A stretch of DNA of 64,000 nucleotides, from contig JAJPHV010000106.1 of NCBI GenBank assembly GCA_021325095.1, positions 21,684-85,683 on the forward strand. Reading direction: 5' to 3'. The stretch is from Chloroflexota bacterium. GTDB lineage: Bacteria; Chloroflexota; Anaerolineae; Aggregatilineales; UBA2796. Below, piece by piece: positions 53,842 to 62,504 of the stretch. Position 1 is the first letter of the stretch; the number at the start of each line of letters is the position of its first letter. The position numbers and the translations under genes are program-made. Under the pieces are notes generated by a model that was not told where the DNA came from, made no database searches, and worked only from the letters and a program-made list of their open reading frames with translations.

Positions 53842-53892
53842 GCCTCACCCCCAACCCCTCTCCACCTGGAGGAGAGGGGCCGGGGGTGAGGC
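53842..53892. repeat. GC-rich palindromic intergenic repeat, copy 3 (most symmetric)
   Basis: GCCTCACCCCCAACCCCTCTCC pairs almost fully with GGAGAGGGGCCGGGGGTGAGGC over 51 bases. It fills the gap between the convergent MFS and secreted-protein genes, so it may act as a two-way terminator. Confidence 0.88.
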
Positions 53893-53899
53893 AGATGGC

Positions 53900-54610
53900 C
53901 TACTGCGGGAAGTGGCAGTTCAGCGCCTTGCCGAAGCTGTCCCGGCCATTCGCTCCGTAAGGGCCGCCGTTCCAGGCGATCCACAGGTTCCCCTGGCTGT
54001 CCATTGCAGCAGACACGGCGCCCATGTTTCGCACGACGTGCGTCACGCCCTTCGGCCCGGCGACAGCCAGTTCCTTCTGGGTGAAGGTCGCCAGCGGGAA
54101 GCCAATGCTGTCGTTGCCCACGCCCCAGACGTCCACCGTGCGCGGATCCTTGTTGCACCAGATCGCCAGGCGATCCCCGGCCTTCGGGTCAACACGGCCA
54201 TCGCGCATGTAACTGGGGAAGTTGGTCAAGTCCAGGTTGTTGCAGGGCGCGGGATAGTCTCCCGACATCTCCGCAATCACCGAGCCATCGACATCCACGT
54301 GCACGGAAATGGAGGACTTTTCCGGCTTGGCGAAATCGGCAAAGCCAATCGTGTACTCGGTAATCGAGCCGGTGGCGATAGGCTTCAACTTGTCCGTCAG
54401 GACCATCGGGCCGCTGGTGATGCGAATGTGGGCCATGCCACTGTCCACATTGACATTCCCGCCTTCCAGGCGAATGTCGCAGCCCGGAAAGGACATGCTT
54501 GAGAACGAGCCGGAAGCCCCGGCCTGGGCCGGCTGCACGCCAAACGCCAGACCCATCACCACTGCATAGACAAAACTGACGATACGCCTCAACACGCTTG
54601 TGTTCCGCAT
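53900..54610 (-). CDS. Secreted protein of unknown function
   Basis: A 236-residue protein with a signal peptide (VYAVVMGLAFGVQPAQAGAS). The mature part is beta-rich, with one Cys pair likely to form disulfides (FPGCDIRLEG, PAPCNNLDL, IWCNKD, LNCHFPQ hold four Cys). Start at 54610 with GGAG upstream. No family recognised. Convergent with the MFS gene across repeat copy 3. Confidence 0.75.
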   Translation of the reverse strand: MRNTSVLRRIVSFVYAVVMGLAFGVQPAQAGASGSFSSMSFPGCDIRLEGGNVNVDSGMAHIRITSGPMVLTDKLKPIATGSITEYTIGFADFAKPEKSSISVHVDVDGSVIAEMSGDYPAPCNNLDLTNFPSYMRDGRVDPKAGDRLAIWCNKDPRTVDVWGVGNDSIGFPLATFTQKELAVAGPKGVTHVVRNMGAVSAAMDSQGNLWIAWNGGPYGANGRDSFGKALNCHFPQ

Positions 54611-54747
54611 CTGCTCATCTCCAATGATTGCTTCAGCTGAAGTCATTGTACTGCATGATGCGGGTTGCGGGCTGTTGAGATTCTGATCACTTCTACGTTA
54701 AGCTGGTTGGCGGTGAGAGGGTTCAGGTGAAAAGAGGGGGTAAAGCC

Positions 54748-56205
54748 ATGCGCTACGACGTGATTGTGGTCGGCAGCGGCCCGGCGGGGGTGACCGCCGC
54801 GCTTCGGGCGCGCGAATTGGGCGCCAGGGTCGCCCTGGTGGAGCGGGGACGACCCGGCGGGACGTGTACCCTTGACGGCTGCGTTCCGACGCGCGTGCTG
54901 GCGCACACAGCGCGGCTGCTGCGGGATGCGGCCCAATTCGCGGGCTACGGTTTGCAAGCAGAACGCCCAACCGTCGATTTTGCGCGGGTGATGGCCCGGA
55001 CGCAGCAGGTGGTCTACCAGGTGCAGGAAAAGAAACAGCTTCTTGCACACCTCGAAGGTGTGGGCGCCGTCGCGTTTAGCGGCGTCGGCAATGCCTACTT
55101 TCTCGACCCACACCGCCTGGGGCTGGCGGACGGAACGACGCTCGAAGGCGACAGGTTTATCCTGTGCGCAGGCGGGTCAGCGCGGCGATTGGACTTCCCC
55201 GGCGCTGAGTACGCCGCGACTCACAGTGATGTCTGGACGTTCGACAGGCTGCCCGCCTCGGTGATCGTGGTGGGCGGCGGCGCAACGGGCTGCCAGTTGG
55301 CTTCCATTTTTGCCGCATTCGGATCGCAGGTGACGTTGATGGACGTTGCGCCGCGCCTGCTGGTGACAGAAGATGCGCTCGTCGCCAGCACTTTGATGGC
55401 CGAGTTTGGGAAGCGTGGCATCGACGTGATTACCGGCATTAGCGCTCTGAAAAGCATCGAACTGCGCGACGGTCTGCGTTATCTGGCTTATGAGAGGGAC
55501 GGGCAGGCCCTCACACGCCCGGCGGAGGCCGTTGTGCTGGCCGTCGGCTGGCCCGGCAACCTGCGTGAACTGCACCTGGAGGCGGCAGGCGTGGCGACGA
55601 CGGGCGCTTACGTGCAGGTGGATGACTATCTACAAACCTCCGTACCGCACATTTTCGCGGCGGGGGACATCACCGGGAAGATGATGCTGGTGCAGAGCGC
55701 CAGCCATCAGGCGCGCGTGGCTGCGGAGAACGCCGTGCTCGGCCCACAGCGCAAAGCCGAACATCGGCTCGTGCCGCATGGCGGCTTTACCGATCCGGAG
55801 TATGCCAGCGTCGGGCTGACCGAAGAACAGGCCCGCGCTTCACTTGGCTCAGAACGTTGCGTCGTGGCGGTAGTGCCATACGCCGACATGGATCGGGCAG
55901 TGATCGACGGCCACACAGTTGGCTTCGGCAAACTGCTGGTGGATCGGGAGACAAGACACGTCGTCGGGGCGCACGTGGTTGGTGAACTGGCCGTTGAGAT
56001 CGTGGAGTTAGTGGCGGCGGGCATGGCAGCGGGCATGCGCGTTGAACAGCTCGCCGATCTGGAGATCGCCTACCCGACTTACACGGCCATTGTCGGGCTG
56101 GCCGCGCGCCAGATCGTGCGTGAACTGGGAGTCGTGCCCGTCGCACCGGAATGGCGCGCGTTGAAGCAGGTGCGCGGCGCGGAGTGGGAGCGGCGGGAAG
56201 ACTAA
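54748..56205 (+). CDS. Flavoprotein disulfide reductase homologue lacking the C-terminal His-Glu
   Basis: A 485-residue class I pyridine nucleotide-disulfide oxidoreductase. FAD site DVIVVGSGPAGVTAALRARE, redox pair in GGTCTLDGCVPTRVL (C-x4-C), NAD site SVIVVGGGATGCQLASIFAA and second FAD motif HIFAAGDITGKMM are present. The C-terminal dimer motif, HPTxxE in lipoamide and mercuric reductases, reads YPTYTA, so the catalytic His-Glu pair is absent. Such forms may act on other electron acceptors or as quinone/NADPH oxidoreductases. Start ATG 54748 has GAGGGGG upstream; GTG 54727 does not. Confidence 0.87.
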   Translation: MRYDVIVVGSGPAGVTAALRARELGARVALVERGRPGGTCTLDGCVPTRVLAHTARLLRDAAQFAGYGLQAERPTVDFARVMARTQQVVYQVQEKKQLLAHLEGVGAVAFSGVGNAYFLDPHRLGLADGTTLEGDRFILCAGGSARRLDFPGAEYAATHSDVWTFDRLPASVIVVGGGATGCQLASIFAAFGSQVTLMDVAPRLLVTEDALVASTLMAEFGKRGIDVITGISALKSIELRDGLRYLAYERDGQALTRPAEAVVLAVGWPGNLRELHLEAAGVATTGAYVQVDDYLQTSVPHIFAAGDITGKMMLVQSASHQARVAAENAVLGPQRKAEHRLVPHGGFTDPEYASVGLTEEQARASLGSERCVVAVVPYADMDRAVIDGHTVGFGKLLVDRETRHVVGAHVVGELAVEIVELVAAGMAAGMRVEQLADLEIAYPTYTAIVGLAARQIVRELGVVPVAPEWRALKQVRGAEWERRED

Positions 56206-56226
56206 CATAGGGCTGAGGGAGAATCC

Positions 56227-56266
56227 GCCTCACCTCCAACCCCTCTCCACTCCGGTGGAGAGGGGG
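56227..56266. repeat. GC-rich palindromic intergenic repeat, copy 4
   Basis: GCCTCACCTCCAA followed by CCCCTCTCCAC-tccg-GTGGAGAGGGG (56240-56265); right outer arm missing. It lies 22 bases after the flavoprotein stop. Confidence 0.85.
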
Positions 56267-56358
56267 AGAAGGAAACAGAGAACTGCCCGTTGCCGTTTTG
56301 GGCCGAACCCGCTAGGATCGCCTGGCATGGCGATGGGTGTGCTGAAAGAGGCGTCGAT

Positions 56359-58185
56359 ATGGCAACACCTTATGACAACCGAGTTGCGCTCTGGCACTGG
56401 AAAGGTGATTCGCTGGGCGAAAACAGCATTGACGAGGTGGCCCAGACGATCAAACGCTGGGCGCCTGCCGTGACCGCCGTGTTTGTCAAGACCAGTGACG
56501 GCAGCGACTGGCAGGGCGCGTATGACCAATCCCGGACGATGGGCATCAACGGTACGGCGGACGTGGATCGGTGGGTGCAGGGCTTGGCAAAATACGGCAT
56601 CGATTTCCACGCCTGGGCTGTTCCCAAAGGTGTCGATATTCCGGGCGAGTCGCAGAAAATTATCCAGGTGTGCAACCGGCCTGGCGTCAAGTCGATGATT
56701 CTCGATGTGGAGCCGTATCCGGGCTTTTACCGTGGGGGCCGAGACTCAGTACGTCCGCTGATGACCGCCATCCGGGCCGCGATCAGTGGCAGTTTTCACA
56801 TCGGCCTGAGCGTTGACCCCAGGCCACAGCACTACGATGAAATCTTCCCCGACGAGTGGTTTCCGTTCGTGCAGAGCGTCCACCCGCAGGTCTACTGGGC
56901 TACCTTCCAGCAGACGCCGGATGCTGCGCTGGCCTCGGCGTACAGCACGTGGTCGCGCTTTGGGCGTCCGATCTTCCCCGTGCTGCAAGGCGATACAGAC
57001 CGGGCGGGCATGGATCAGGCGCGGACGCTGAGTATTACCCGCTATGCCGCCAACGGCCTGAGCTGGTGGCGGCTGGGCGTCATCGGCCCAGCGCAGTGGC
57101 CCGCCGTCAACGTTGCTACGGATGGCACATCGCCTAACCCGCCGCCGGATGATTCGGGCAAGGGGCACTACGGGCGAGAGGTCATCGTCAAACCCGGCGA
57201 ACGCGGCTATACGGAAGGCACCTACGACAACACGCCCGTCAGTTCGCTCCTCAAAACGTTCACCAATTCGCAGGGCTGGTCAACCCACTACAAGATGACC
57301 AACCGCAGCGCCAGCAGCGTGTGGGCACGTTGGGACCCGCAGTTGACCGAGTCGGGCTGGTACGAACTGTCTACGTTTGTGCCAGGCAACCATGCCACCA
57401 CTCAGAACGCACGCTTCAAGATTCATAAGGTGCAGGGGCGGCAGGGCGAAGTCGAGATCGACATCGCGCAGGATCGGTATTTTGATCTATGGGTGCCGCT
57501 CGGCGTGTTCTACTTCGACAACAGCGATCCGACAGCCGCCGTCGTGTTTTTGAATGATTTGACGGGTGAGAATCAAAAAGAGATCGCCTTTGACGCGCTG
57601 CGCTGGCGGCAGGTGCTTGACCAGGTTCCGAACACGCAGTACCTGGCCGATGGTTTTGATGCGCCCATTGGTACGCGCGACGAACGGCGCAGCGCACAGG
57701 TCTGGCCCGGCCAATGGATCGACTCGACGGGCTACGCCACGCGCTACCGGATCGGGACGCCGCAAGAAGCTTACCACACCGGGGCCGACCTCAACCTGAA
57801 CTCACCCTACTTCGACGCCGATGCGCACAGCGCCGTGTATGCGGCGGCCAGCGGAGTCGTGACGTTCAACGGGCGTGTTGCCGGCTGGGGGCGCATCATC
57901 GTCATCCGCCACGATCCGCTGGTGACCACCGGGCAGGTCGTGTATTGCCGGTACGCACATGTCGAATCGCCCAGGGTACAGGTCGGGCAGCGTGTGGCGC
58001 GCGGCGAGCAGATCGCCAACGTGGGCAACGCCGACGGCGCATACCCGTATCACCTGCATTTTGATGTCAGCCCGACTACCGTCCTGGAAAGCCAGGCGTA
58101 TCACTGGCCGAAGCTCAACTTGAATAACCTGCTGACCAATTACGTCGATCCGCGCGATTTCGTGGCGCGGCACCGGCCCCGCTAG
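56359..58185 (+). CDS. GH25-like/golvesin/M23 peptidase multidomain protein
   Basis: A 608-residue protein of three modules. Residues 1-255 look like a TIM-barrel glycoside hydrolase fold (VALWHWKGDSLGENSIDEVA, SMILDVEPYPGFYRGG, HIGLSVDPRPQHYDEIFPDE). Residues 275-420 are a golvesin-like beta-sandwich (GWYELSTFVPGNHATTQNAR, IAFDALRWRQV). Residues 465-590 are an M23 (LytM) endopeptidase with HTGADLN and HLHFDVS, giving the zinc ligands H-x3-D and H-x-H. No signal peptide is seen from either ATG, which is odd for a wall enzyme. Start 56359 has AGAGG upstream. Confidence 0.8.
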   Translation: MATPYDNRVALWHWKGDSLGENSIDEVAQTIKRWAPAVTAVFVKTSDGSDWQGAYDQSRTMGINGTADVDRWVQGLAKYGIDFHAWAVPKGVDIPGESQKIIQVCNRPGVKSMILDVEPYPGFYRGGRDSVRPLMTAIRAAISGSFHIGLSVDPRPQHYDEIFPDEWFPFVQSVHPQVYWATFQQTPDAALASAYSTWSRFGRPIFPVLQGDTDRAGMDQARTLSITRYAANGLSWWRLGVIGPAQWPAVNVATDGTSPNPPPDDSGKGHYGREVIVKPGERGYTEGTYDNTPVSSLLKTFTNSQGWSTHYKMTNRSASSVWARWDPQLTESGWYELSTFVPGNHATTQNARFKIHKVQGRQGEVEIDIAQDRYFDLWVPLGVFYFDNSDPTAAVVFLNDLTGENQKEIAFDALRWRQVLDQVPNTQYLADGFDAPIGTRDERRSAQVWPGQWIDSTGYATRYRIGTPQEAYHTGADLNLNSPYFDADAHSAVYAAASGVVTFNGRVAGWGRIIVIRHDPLVTTGQVVYCRYAHVESPRVQVGQRVARGEQIANVGNADGAYPYHLHFDVSPTTVLESQAYHWPKLNLNNLLTNYVDPRDFVARHRPR

Positions 58186-58188
58186 TGG

Positions 58189-58920
58189 CTATCTGTTGAT
58201 TGCTCGCTGGCGGCGTATCTCAAACAAAATGACGCCCGCCGCCATGGCCGCATTGAGCGACTCGACGGCGTTTGACATGGGGATGGCAATGGTGGCCCGC
58301 GCTAACTGCCTGGCCTGCGTTGCCGCGCCGCGTGCCTCGCCGCCGATGATCAGCCCGGCGGGTTGCCTCCAATCGACAGCATAGTAGGGGAGATCGCTGG
58401 CCGCGTCGGCAAGGTAAACCGCCAGATGTCCATATTCGGCGGCAATGTCCGGCCAGGCTTGGCGTGCCAGCGGCACACGGAAATGCGCACCCATCCCACT
58501 CCGCAGCACTTTGGGATTGTACGGATCGACGCAGCCCGGCGCGAGGATCACCGCGTCCGCGCCGGCAGCCGCCGCCGTGCGCAGAATCGTACCCAGGTTG
58601 CCGGGGTCGGCGATTCCATCGAGGATCAGGACCAGATTGGCGTCCAGCGGAGGCGTAAATTCGGGCATCGGGACGACAGCAATGATGCCCTGGGGCGATT
58701 GGGTATCGCTGATATGCGCCATGATGTCGGGTGTCGTCTCAAAGCAGGCGACACCCTGCTCATGGAACCGCACAATCCACTGCGCCACCGGCTGGTCAGG
58801 CGCAGCGCCCGGCGTATACAGGACAAATTCAGGAAGCACACCTGCCGCAGCCGCATCGCCGATCAGGCGGACGCCTTCAAGGACAATCCGCTTCTCTTTG
58901 CGGCGCAGCTTGCTCTGCAA
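58189..58920 (-). CDS. TrmH/SpoU-family RNA 2'-O-methyltransferase
   Basis: A SPOUT methyltransferase that methylates ribose in rRNA or tRNA. The three SPOUT motifs are VLILDGIADPGNLGTILRTA, GLIIGGEARGAATQ and IPMSNAVESLNAAMAAGVIL. The coordinates use a TTG at 58920, but conserved family sequence (TSLHNERVKRIHAL) continues upstream in frame with no ATG, GTG or TTG; a CTG at 58983, 13 bases after the L20 stop, may be the real start. Last gene of the infC-rpmI-rplT cluster, an arrangement also seen in Firmicutes. Confidence 0.9.
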   Translation of the reverse strand: MQSKLRRKEKRIVLEGVRLIGDAAAAGVLPEFVLYTPGAAPDQPVAQWIVRFHEQGVACFETTPDIMAHISDTQSPQGIIAVVPMPEFTPPLDANLVLILDGIADPGNLGTILRTAAAAGADAVILAPGCVDPYNPKVLRSGMGAHFRVPLARQAWPDIAAEYGHLAVYLADAASDLPYYAVDWRQPAGLIIGGEARGAATQARQLARATIAIPMSNAVESLNAAMAAGVILFEIRRQRAINR

Positions 58921-58996
58921 TTGGAGCGCGTGAATGCGCTTGACGCGCTCGTTGTGCAGGCTGGTGATGGTCGTGGTCGTCAGTGACAGCCTGGCC

Positions 58997-59350
58997 TTAC
59001 AAGGCCGATTTGGCAGTGCTCACGATCTGGCTGAAAGTAGCCGCGTCGTGAACGGCGATGTCGGCTAGAATCTTGCGATCCAGTTCAATGTGCGCCAGCT
59101 TGAGGGCGTGGATGAGCTGGCTATAGCGCAGGTTATCTTTGCGTGCGCCCGCGTTGATCCGCGCGATCCACAACTGGCGAAGCTGGCGCTTGCGCTGGCG
59201 GCGGTCACGGTAGGCATACCACAGGCTTTTCATCATCGCTTCGTTGGCGCGACGAAACAGCCGGTGCTTGCTGTCCCACTGGCCTTTGGTGAGCTTCAAA
59301 ACTTTCTTGTGGCTGCGGCGAGTGACGTACCCGCCCTTTGTTCTTGCCAT
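58997..59350 (-). CDS. rplT: 50S ribosomal protein L20
   Basis: A 117-residue L20: [40 protein letters not shown] and [20 protein letters not shown]. It binds 23S rRNA early in 50S assembly; in other bacteria it also represses its operon by binding the mRNA. Lies 45 bases after rpmI. Confidence 0.98.
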   Translation of the reverse strand: MARTKGGYVTRRSHKKVLKLTKGQWDSKHRLFRRANEAMMKSLWYAYRDRRQRKRQLRQLWIARINAGARKDNLRYSQLIHALKLAHIELDRKILADIAVHDAATFSQIVSTAKSAL

Positions 59351-59395
59351 GAGTATAATCCCTGCTACTTCATCGGATAATCAATGACGACGCAA

Positions 59396-59632
59396 TCAGC
59401 CGGGCGGGTTGGCCTTGTAGCGGCGCAAGTAAGGCGCGAGGCGATGGACGCGGCGGCGCTCCATGCTGTTGCCGACGACCAGCATCTTGGTGAACTGGCG
59501 CTTGGTGCGCTTGGGCGTGCGGCGCCGCAGATGGCTTTTGCCGCCTTTGGTGCGAACCAGCTTGCCGGTTCCCGTCACCCGAAATCGCTTGGCGGTTGCC
59601 TTGTGGGTCTTGAGTTTGTACTTTTTGGTCAC
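59396..59632 (-). CDS. rpmI: 50S ribosomal protein L35
   Basis: A 78-residue L35: TKKYKLKTHKATAKRFRVTG, GKLVRTKGGKSHLRRRTPKR, with a C-terminal tail (VHRLAPYLRRYKANPPG) slightly longer than usual. GTG start at 59632 chosen because AGGAG lies eight bases upstream and the protein begins where L35 should; an upstream in-frame ATG would add unrelated residues. Confidence 0.96.
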   Translation of the reverse strand: MTKKYKLKTHKATAKRFRVTGTGKLVRTKGGKSHLRRRTPKRTKRQFTKMLVVGNSMERRRVHRLAPYLRRYKANPPG

Positions 59633-59736
59633 AGTTGTGCTCCTGCTTGGCGTTCTTCCACTAGACAGTACAGCACCGCACGGAGTGTGCGGTGCTGGCA
59701 AGTTCTGCAAGTCGCGTCAGGACAGACCAGTGTAGG

Positions 59737-60282
59737 CTATTTCTTTTTGTCTTTGTCCGGCGACGGCGCCAGAACCATCAACATGGTTTTGCCGTCCATG
59801 TTCGGCGCTTGCTCAACAATGGCAATATCCTGAAGTTCTTCGGCAATCTCGTTGAGCTGTTCCCGCGCGATCTCCGGGTAGGTAATCTCGCGTCCCCGGA
59901 AACGGATACGCACCTTCACCTTCATGCCCTCGCCCAACCACTTACGGGCATCCCTGACCTTGAAGGACAGGTGATGGTCATTGGTCTTGGGCCGCAGGCG
60001 AATCTCCTTGACTTCAATCGTTTTCTGCGCTTTGCGGGCTTCGCGTTCCTTCTTAGATCGCTCGTAAAGGAACTTGCTAAAGTCCATCACCCGACAAACG
60101 GGCGGGTCGGCGTCAGGCGACACTTCCACCAGGTCAAGGCCCCGTTCAGCGGCGATGTTCATCGCCTCGCGCAGCGGCACGACCCCCAGATTTTCGCTCT
60201 TGCCTTCTGCGCCCTGAACAATCAGGCGAACCTGGCTGACCCCGCGAATTTGCTCGTTGATTCGGTAATCTCCAGCGCTGAT
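59737..60282 (-). CDS. infC: Translation initiation factor IF-3 with probable ATC start
   Basis: A 181-residue IF3: DYRINEQIRGVSQVRLIVQG, LGVVPLREAMNIAAERGLDL, DADPPVCRVMDFSKFLYERS and the C-domain LSFKVRDARKWLGEGMKVKV. The family begins a few residues before YRINEQIR. The only well-placed ribosome site, GAGGTGG, lies seven bases before an ATC codon (60282), giving M-SAGDYRIN. E. coli infC uses the rare AUU start, which IF3 itself discriminates against; ATC here would give the same feedback. A longer frame starting at 60324 is not conserved. Promoter at 60353-60381. Confidence 0.93.
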   Translation of the reverse strand: MSAGDYRINEQIRGVSQVRLIVQGAEGKSENLGVVPLREAMNIAAERGLDLVEVSPDADPPVCRVMDFSKFLYERSKKEREARKAQKTIEVKEIRLRPKTNDHHLSFKVRDARKWLGEGMKVKVRIRFRGREITYPEIAREQLNEIAEELQDIAIVEQAPNMDGKTMLMVLAPSPDKDKKK

Positions 60283-60352
60283 ACTAGCCACCTCATCTTT
60301 CAAACCGGGCCAACAACACGCCAACGCTATCCGCTGGCGCTTCAGGGCCTTA

Positions 60353-60381
60353 ATCCTAGCATAACCTCACGCAGAAGTCAA
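60353..60381 (-). promoter_or_regulatory. infC: Sigma-70 promoter of the infC operon
   Basis: On the minus strand: TTGACT, a 17-base spacer and TAGGAT. The -10 box lies 71 bases before the ATC start. The leader contains CGCCAGC and GTTGGCG arms that can form a small hairpin. Confidence 0.65.
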
Positions 60382-60465
60382 CATGCAGCACGGGCCGCGC
60401 CACCCCAGGCGAAGGGCAGTGGAAGCCCTTGTTGGGGTTGCACTCCCGCCCCTTCCAAAGCTGGC

Positions 60466-60495
60466 TTGCTTACTCACGCTGCCATCGGGTATAAT
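60466..60495 (+). promoter_or_regulatory. Sigma-70-like promoter of yebC
   Basis: TTGCTT (60466-60471), an 18-base spacer and TATAAT (60490-60495), 49 bases before the GTG at 60544. Confidence 0.6.
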
Positions 60496-60543
60496 TCTTG
60501 TACATCATAAAATATGAAATATAGAAAGTAAGGATGGTGTAAC

Positions 60544-61299
60544 GTGTCCGGCCATTCCAAGTGGAGCACGATCAAGCGCAAGAAGGGCGCTTTGGACGCG
60601 AAGCGTGGCAAAATATTCACCCGGTTGGGCCGCGAAATTACCGTCGCGGCGCGTGAAGGGGGTGGAAACCCGGAAGCCAATACTCGCCTGCGCCTCGCCA
60701 TCGAAAAAGCCAAAGCATCAAACATGCCCAAAGATAACATTGAGCGGGCCATTGCGCGCGGCACGGGCGGCGGTGATGACGGCGTGCAGATGGAAGAGGT
60801 GACCTACGAAGGCTATGGGCCACATGGCGTTGCCGTACTGGTGGACGTGCTGACCGACAACAAGAACCGCAGCCTGTCCAATCTACGACAGGTTTTCACC
60901 CGTTCGGGCGGCAACATGGCCGAGGCCGGCTCGGTGGCCTGGCAGTTTGATCGCAAGGGCTACATTGAAGTGCAGGCCGAAGGTGTAGACCCGGATGAGT
61001 TGTTCATGGTCGCTGCCGATGCAGGCGCAGATGACGTGATACCGGGTGACGAAACGATTGAGGTCTATACCCCGCGCGAGGCACTGGCAGCCGTTGAGCA
61101 CAAGTTGGTCGAGAGCGGTTACAAGGTTTCTGACTCGCGGCTGAGTTGGGTTCCCAAGAACGAGATTGAGCTGGAAACCAGCCACTCCATACAGGTCATG
61201 AACCTCATTGAAAAGCTGGAAGAACTGGACGACGTGCAGGCGGTGGCCTCGACACTGCATATTACTGACGAAATTGCCAATGCCTTCGAGACAGCGTAA
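60544..61299 (+). CDS. YebC/PmpR-family regulator
   Basis: A 251-residue YebC-family protein: SGHSKWSTIKRKKGALDAKR, KIFTRLGREITVAAREGGGN, GPHGVAVLVDVLTDNKNRS and FTRSGGNMAEAGSVAWQFDR. Members act as transcription regulators (PmpR) or help ribosomes through proline stretches. GTG start with AAGGATGG upstream. It precedes ruvC and ruvA, a conserved neighbourhood in many bacteria. Confidence 0.95.
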   Translation: MSGHSKWSTIKRKKGALDAKRGKIFTRLGREITVAAREGGGNPEANTRLRLAIEKAKASNMPKDNIERAIARGTGGGDDGVQMEEVTYEGYGPHGVAVLVDVLTDNKNRSLSNLRQVFTRSGGNMAEAGSVAWQFDRKGYIEVQAEGVDPDELFMVAADAGADDVIPGDETIEVYTPREALAAVEHKLVESGYKVSDSRLSWVPKNEIELETSHSIQVMNLIEKLEELDDVQAVASTLHITDEIANAFETA

Positions 61300-61415
61300 G
61301 CTGTTTTCGCCGTGCAATGTGCCACTCACGTAAATAATAAATGCTCCGGGCGGCTACCTTGACCGGGTGGGGATAGTCGTCTCAATTGATCCTGGCGGGC
61401 AAGGCCACACAAGTT

Positions 61416-61910
61416 ATGTTGATTCTGGGAATTGACCCCGGCACGGCCACGACAGGCTATGGCCTGGTGCGGGAGGAAGACGACGGAGCCGTTGTTGCCA
61501 TCGATTACGGCGTGATCACGACCCGGCCCGACACACCGATGCCGCGCCGTCTACAATATATCTACCAGGAAGTGAAACGGCTCATCGCGGTACATAAGCC
61601 AGATGCGGCTGCCATTGAGGAGATGTTCTTCGGCAAAAACGTCACGGCGGCTATCAGTGTGGCCCAGGGGCGCGGTGTGGCGTTGATGGCGATGGCCGAT
61701 GCCAATCTGCCCATTCGTGAGTACAAGCCGGCACAGGTCAAGCAATCGATTGCCGGTTATGGCAATGCTCCCAAAGAGCAAATGCAGGAAATGGTGCGCA
61801 CGCTGCTTAACCTGGAAAAAGTACCCAAACCGGACGACGCCGCTGATGCACTGGCAATTGCGCTGACGGCGTTGCAGAACTCGCGTTGGGAACGGCTGGT
61901 GGACGAATAG
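61416..61910 (+). CDS. ruvC: Holliday junction resolvase RuvC
   Basis: A 164-residue RuvC that cuts Holliday junctions. The four catalytic acids are visible: Asp in ILGIDPGTATTGYGL, Glu in AAIEEMFFGKNVT, and the Asp pair in KPDDAADALAIAL. Start at 61416 where the family begins; a TTG at 61386 would add 10 unconserved residues. ruvA follows after 15 bases; ruvB is not in the window. Confidence 0.96.
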   Translation: MLILGIDPGTATTGYGLVREEDDGAVVAIDYGVITTRPDTPMPRRLQYIYQEVKRLIAVHKPDAAAIEEMFFGKNVTAAISVAQGRGVALMAMADANLPIREYKPAQVKQSIAGYGNAPKEQMQEMVRTLLNLEKVPKPDDAADALAIALTALQNSRWERLVDE

Positions 61911-61925
61911 AACAGGATTCGTTGA

Positions 61926-62504
61926 ATGATCGACATCGTATCCGGGCAGGTTGCCAGCGTTGATAGGACATCGCTGGTTGTCATGGTAGGTGGCGTCGGG
62001 CTGCGAATCAACGTCCCCAGGACGGTGTTTGATACGGTGCACGGGCCAGGGCACGCCGTCACGCTGTACACACATCTTGCCGTCCGCGAGGACGCGCTGA
62101 CCCTGTACGGCTTCATCACCGAGGAAGACCGTACCATTTTCGAGACGTTGATCGGCGTCAGCGGGGTAGGCCCCAAGCTGGCCCTGTCCATTCTGAGCAG
62201 CCTGTCCATCGATCACCTGCGCGCGGCAGTGGGCCGCGAGGAGCCGGAAATTCTGACGCGCGTCCCAGGCATTGGCAAAAAGACCGCTGAAAAGATCATT
62301 TTTGAATTGAAGGGCAAGCTGGGCGTGGGTATGATGCCCGGCATGAGCATCTTGAGCGATGCCGACACCGAAGTGATCGCGGCGCTGACCGGCATGGGCT
62401 TCAGTGTGGTCGAAGCGCAGAGCGCCATCCAATCCATCCCACGCGATACGCCCAAAGACGTAGAATCGCGGATTCTGGCCGCGCTGCAATACTTCAGTTC
62501 GTGA
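61926..62504 (+). CDS. ruvA: Holliday junction branch migration protein RuvA
   Basis: A 192-residue RuvA: MIDIVSGQVASVDRTSLVVM, YTHLAVREDALTLYGFITEE, the HhH motifs GVSGVGPKLALSILS and VPGIGKKTAEKIIFELKGK, and the C-terminal domain III that contacts RuvB (ALTGMGFSVVEAQSAIQSI). Overlaps the next gene by four bases (GTGA). Confidence 0.97.
   Translation: MIDIVSGQVASVDRTSLVVMVGGVGLRINVPRTVFDTVHGPGHAVTLYTHLAVREDALTLYGFITEEDRTIFETLIGVSGVGPKLALSILSSLSIDHLRAAVGREEPEILTRVPGIGKKTAEKIIFELKGKLGVGMMPGMSILSDADTEVIAALTGMGFSVVEAQSAIQSIPRDTPKDVESRILAALQYFSS

Noticed and set aside
52655..53854. 399-codon open frame on the minus strand
   Set aside because: Antisense to the MFS gene; Ser/Ala-rich without motifs.
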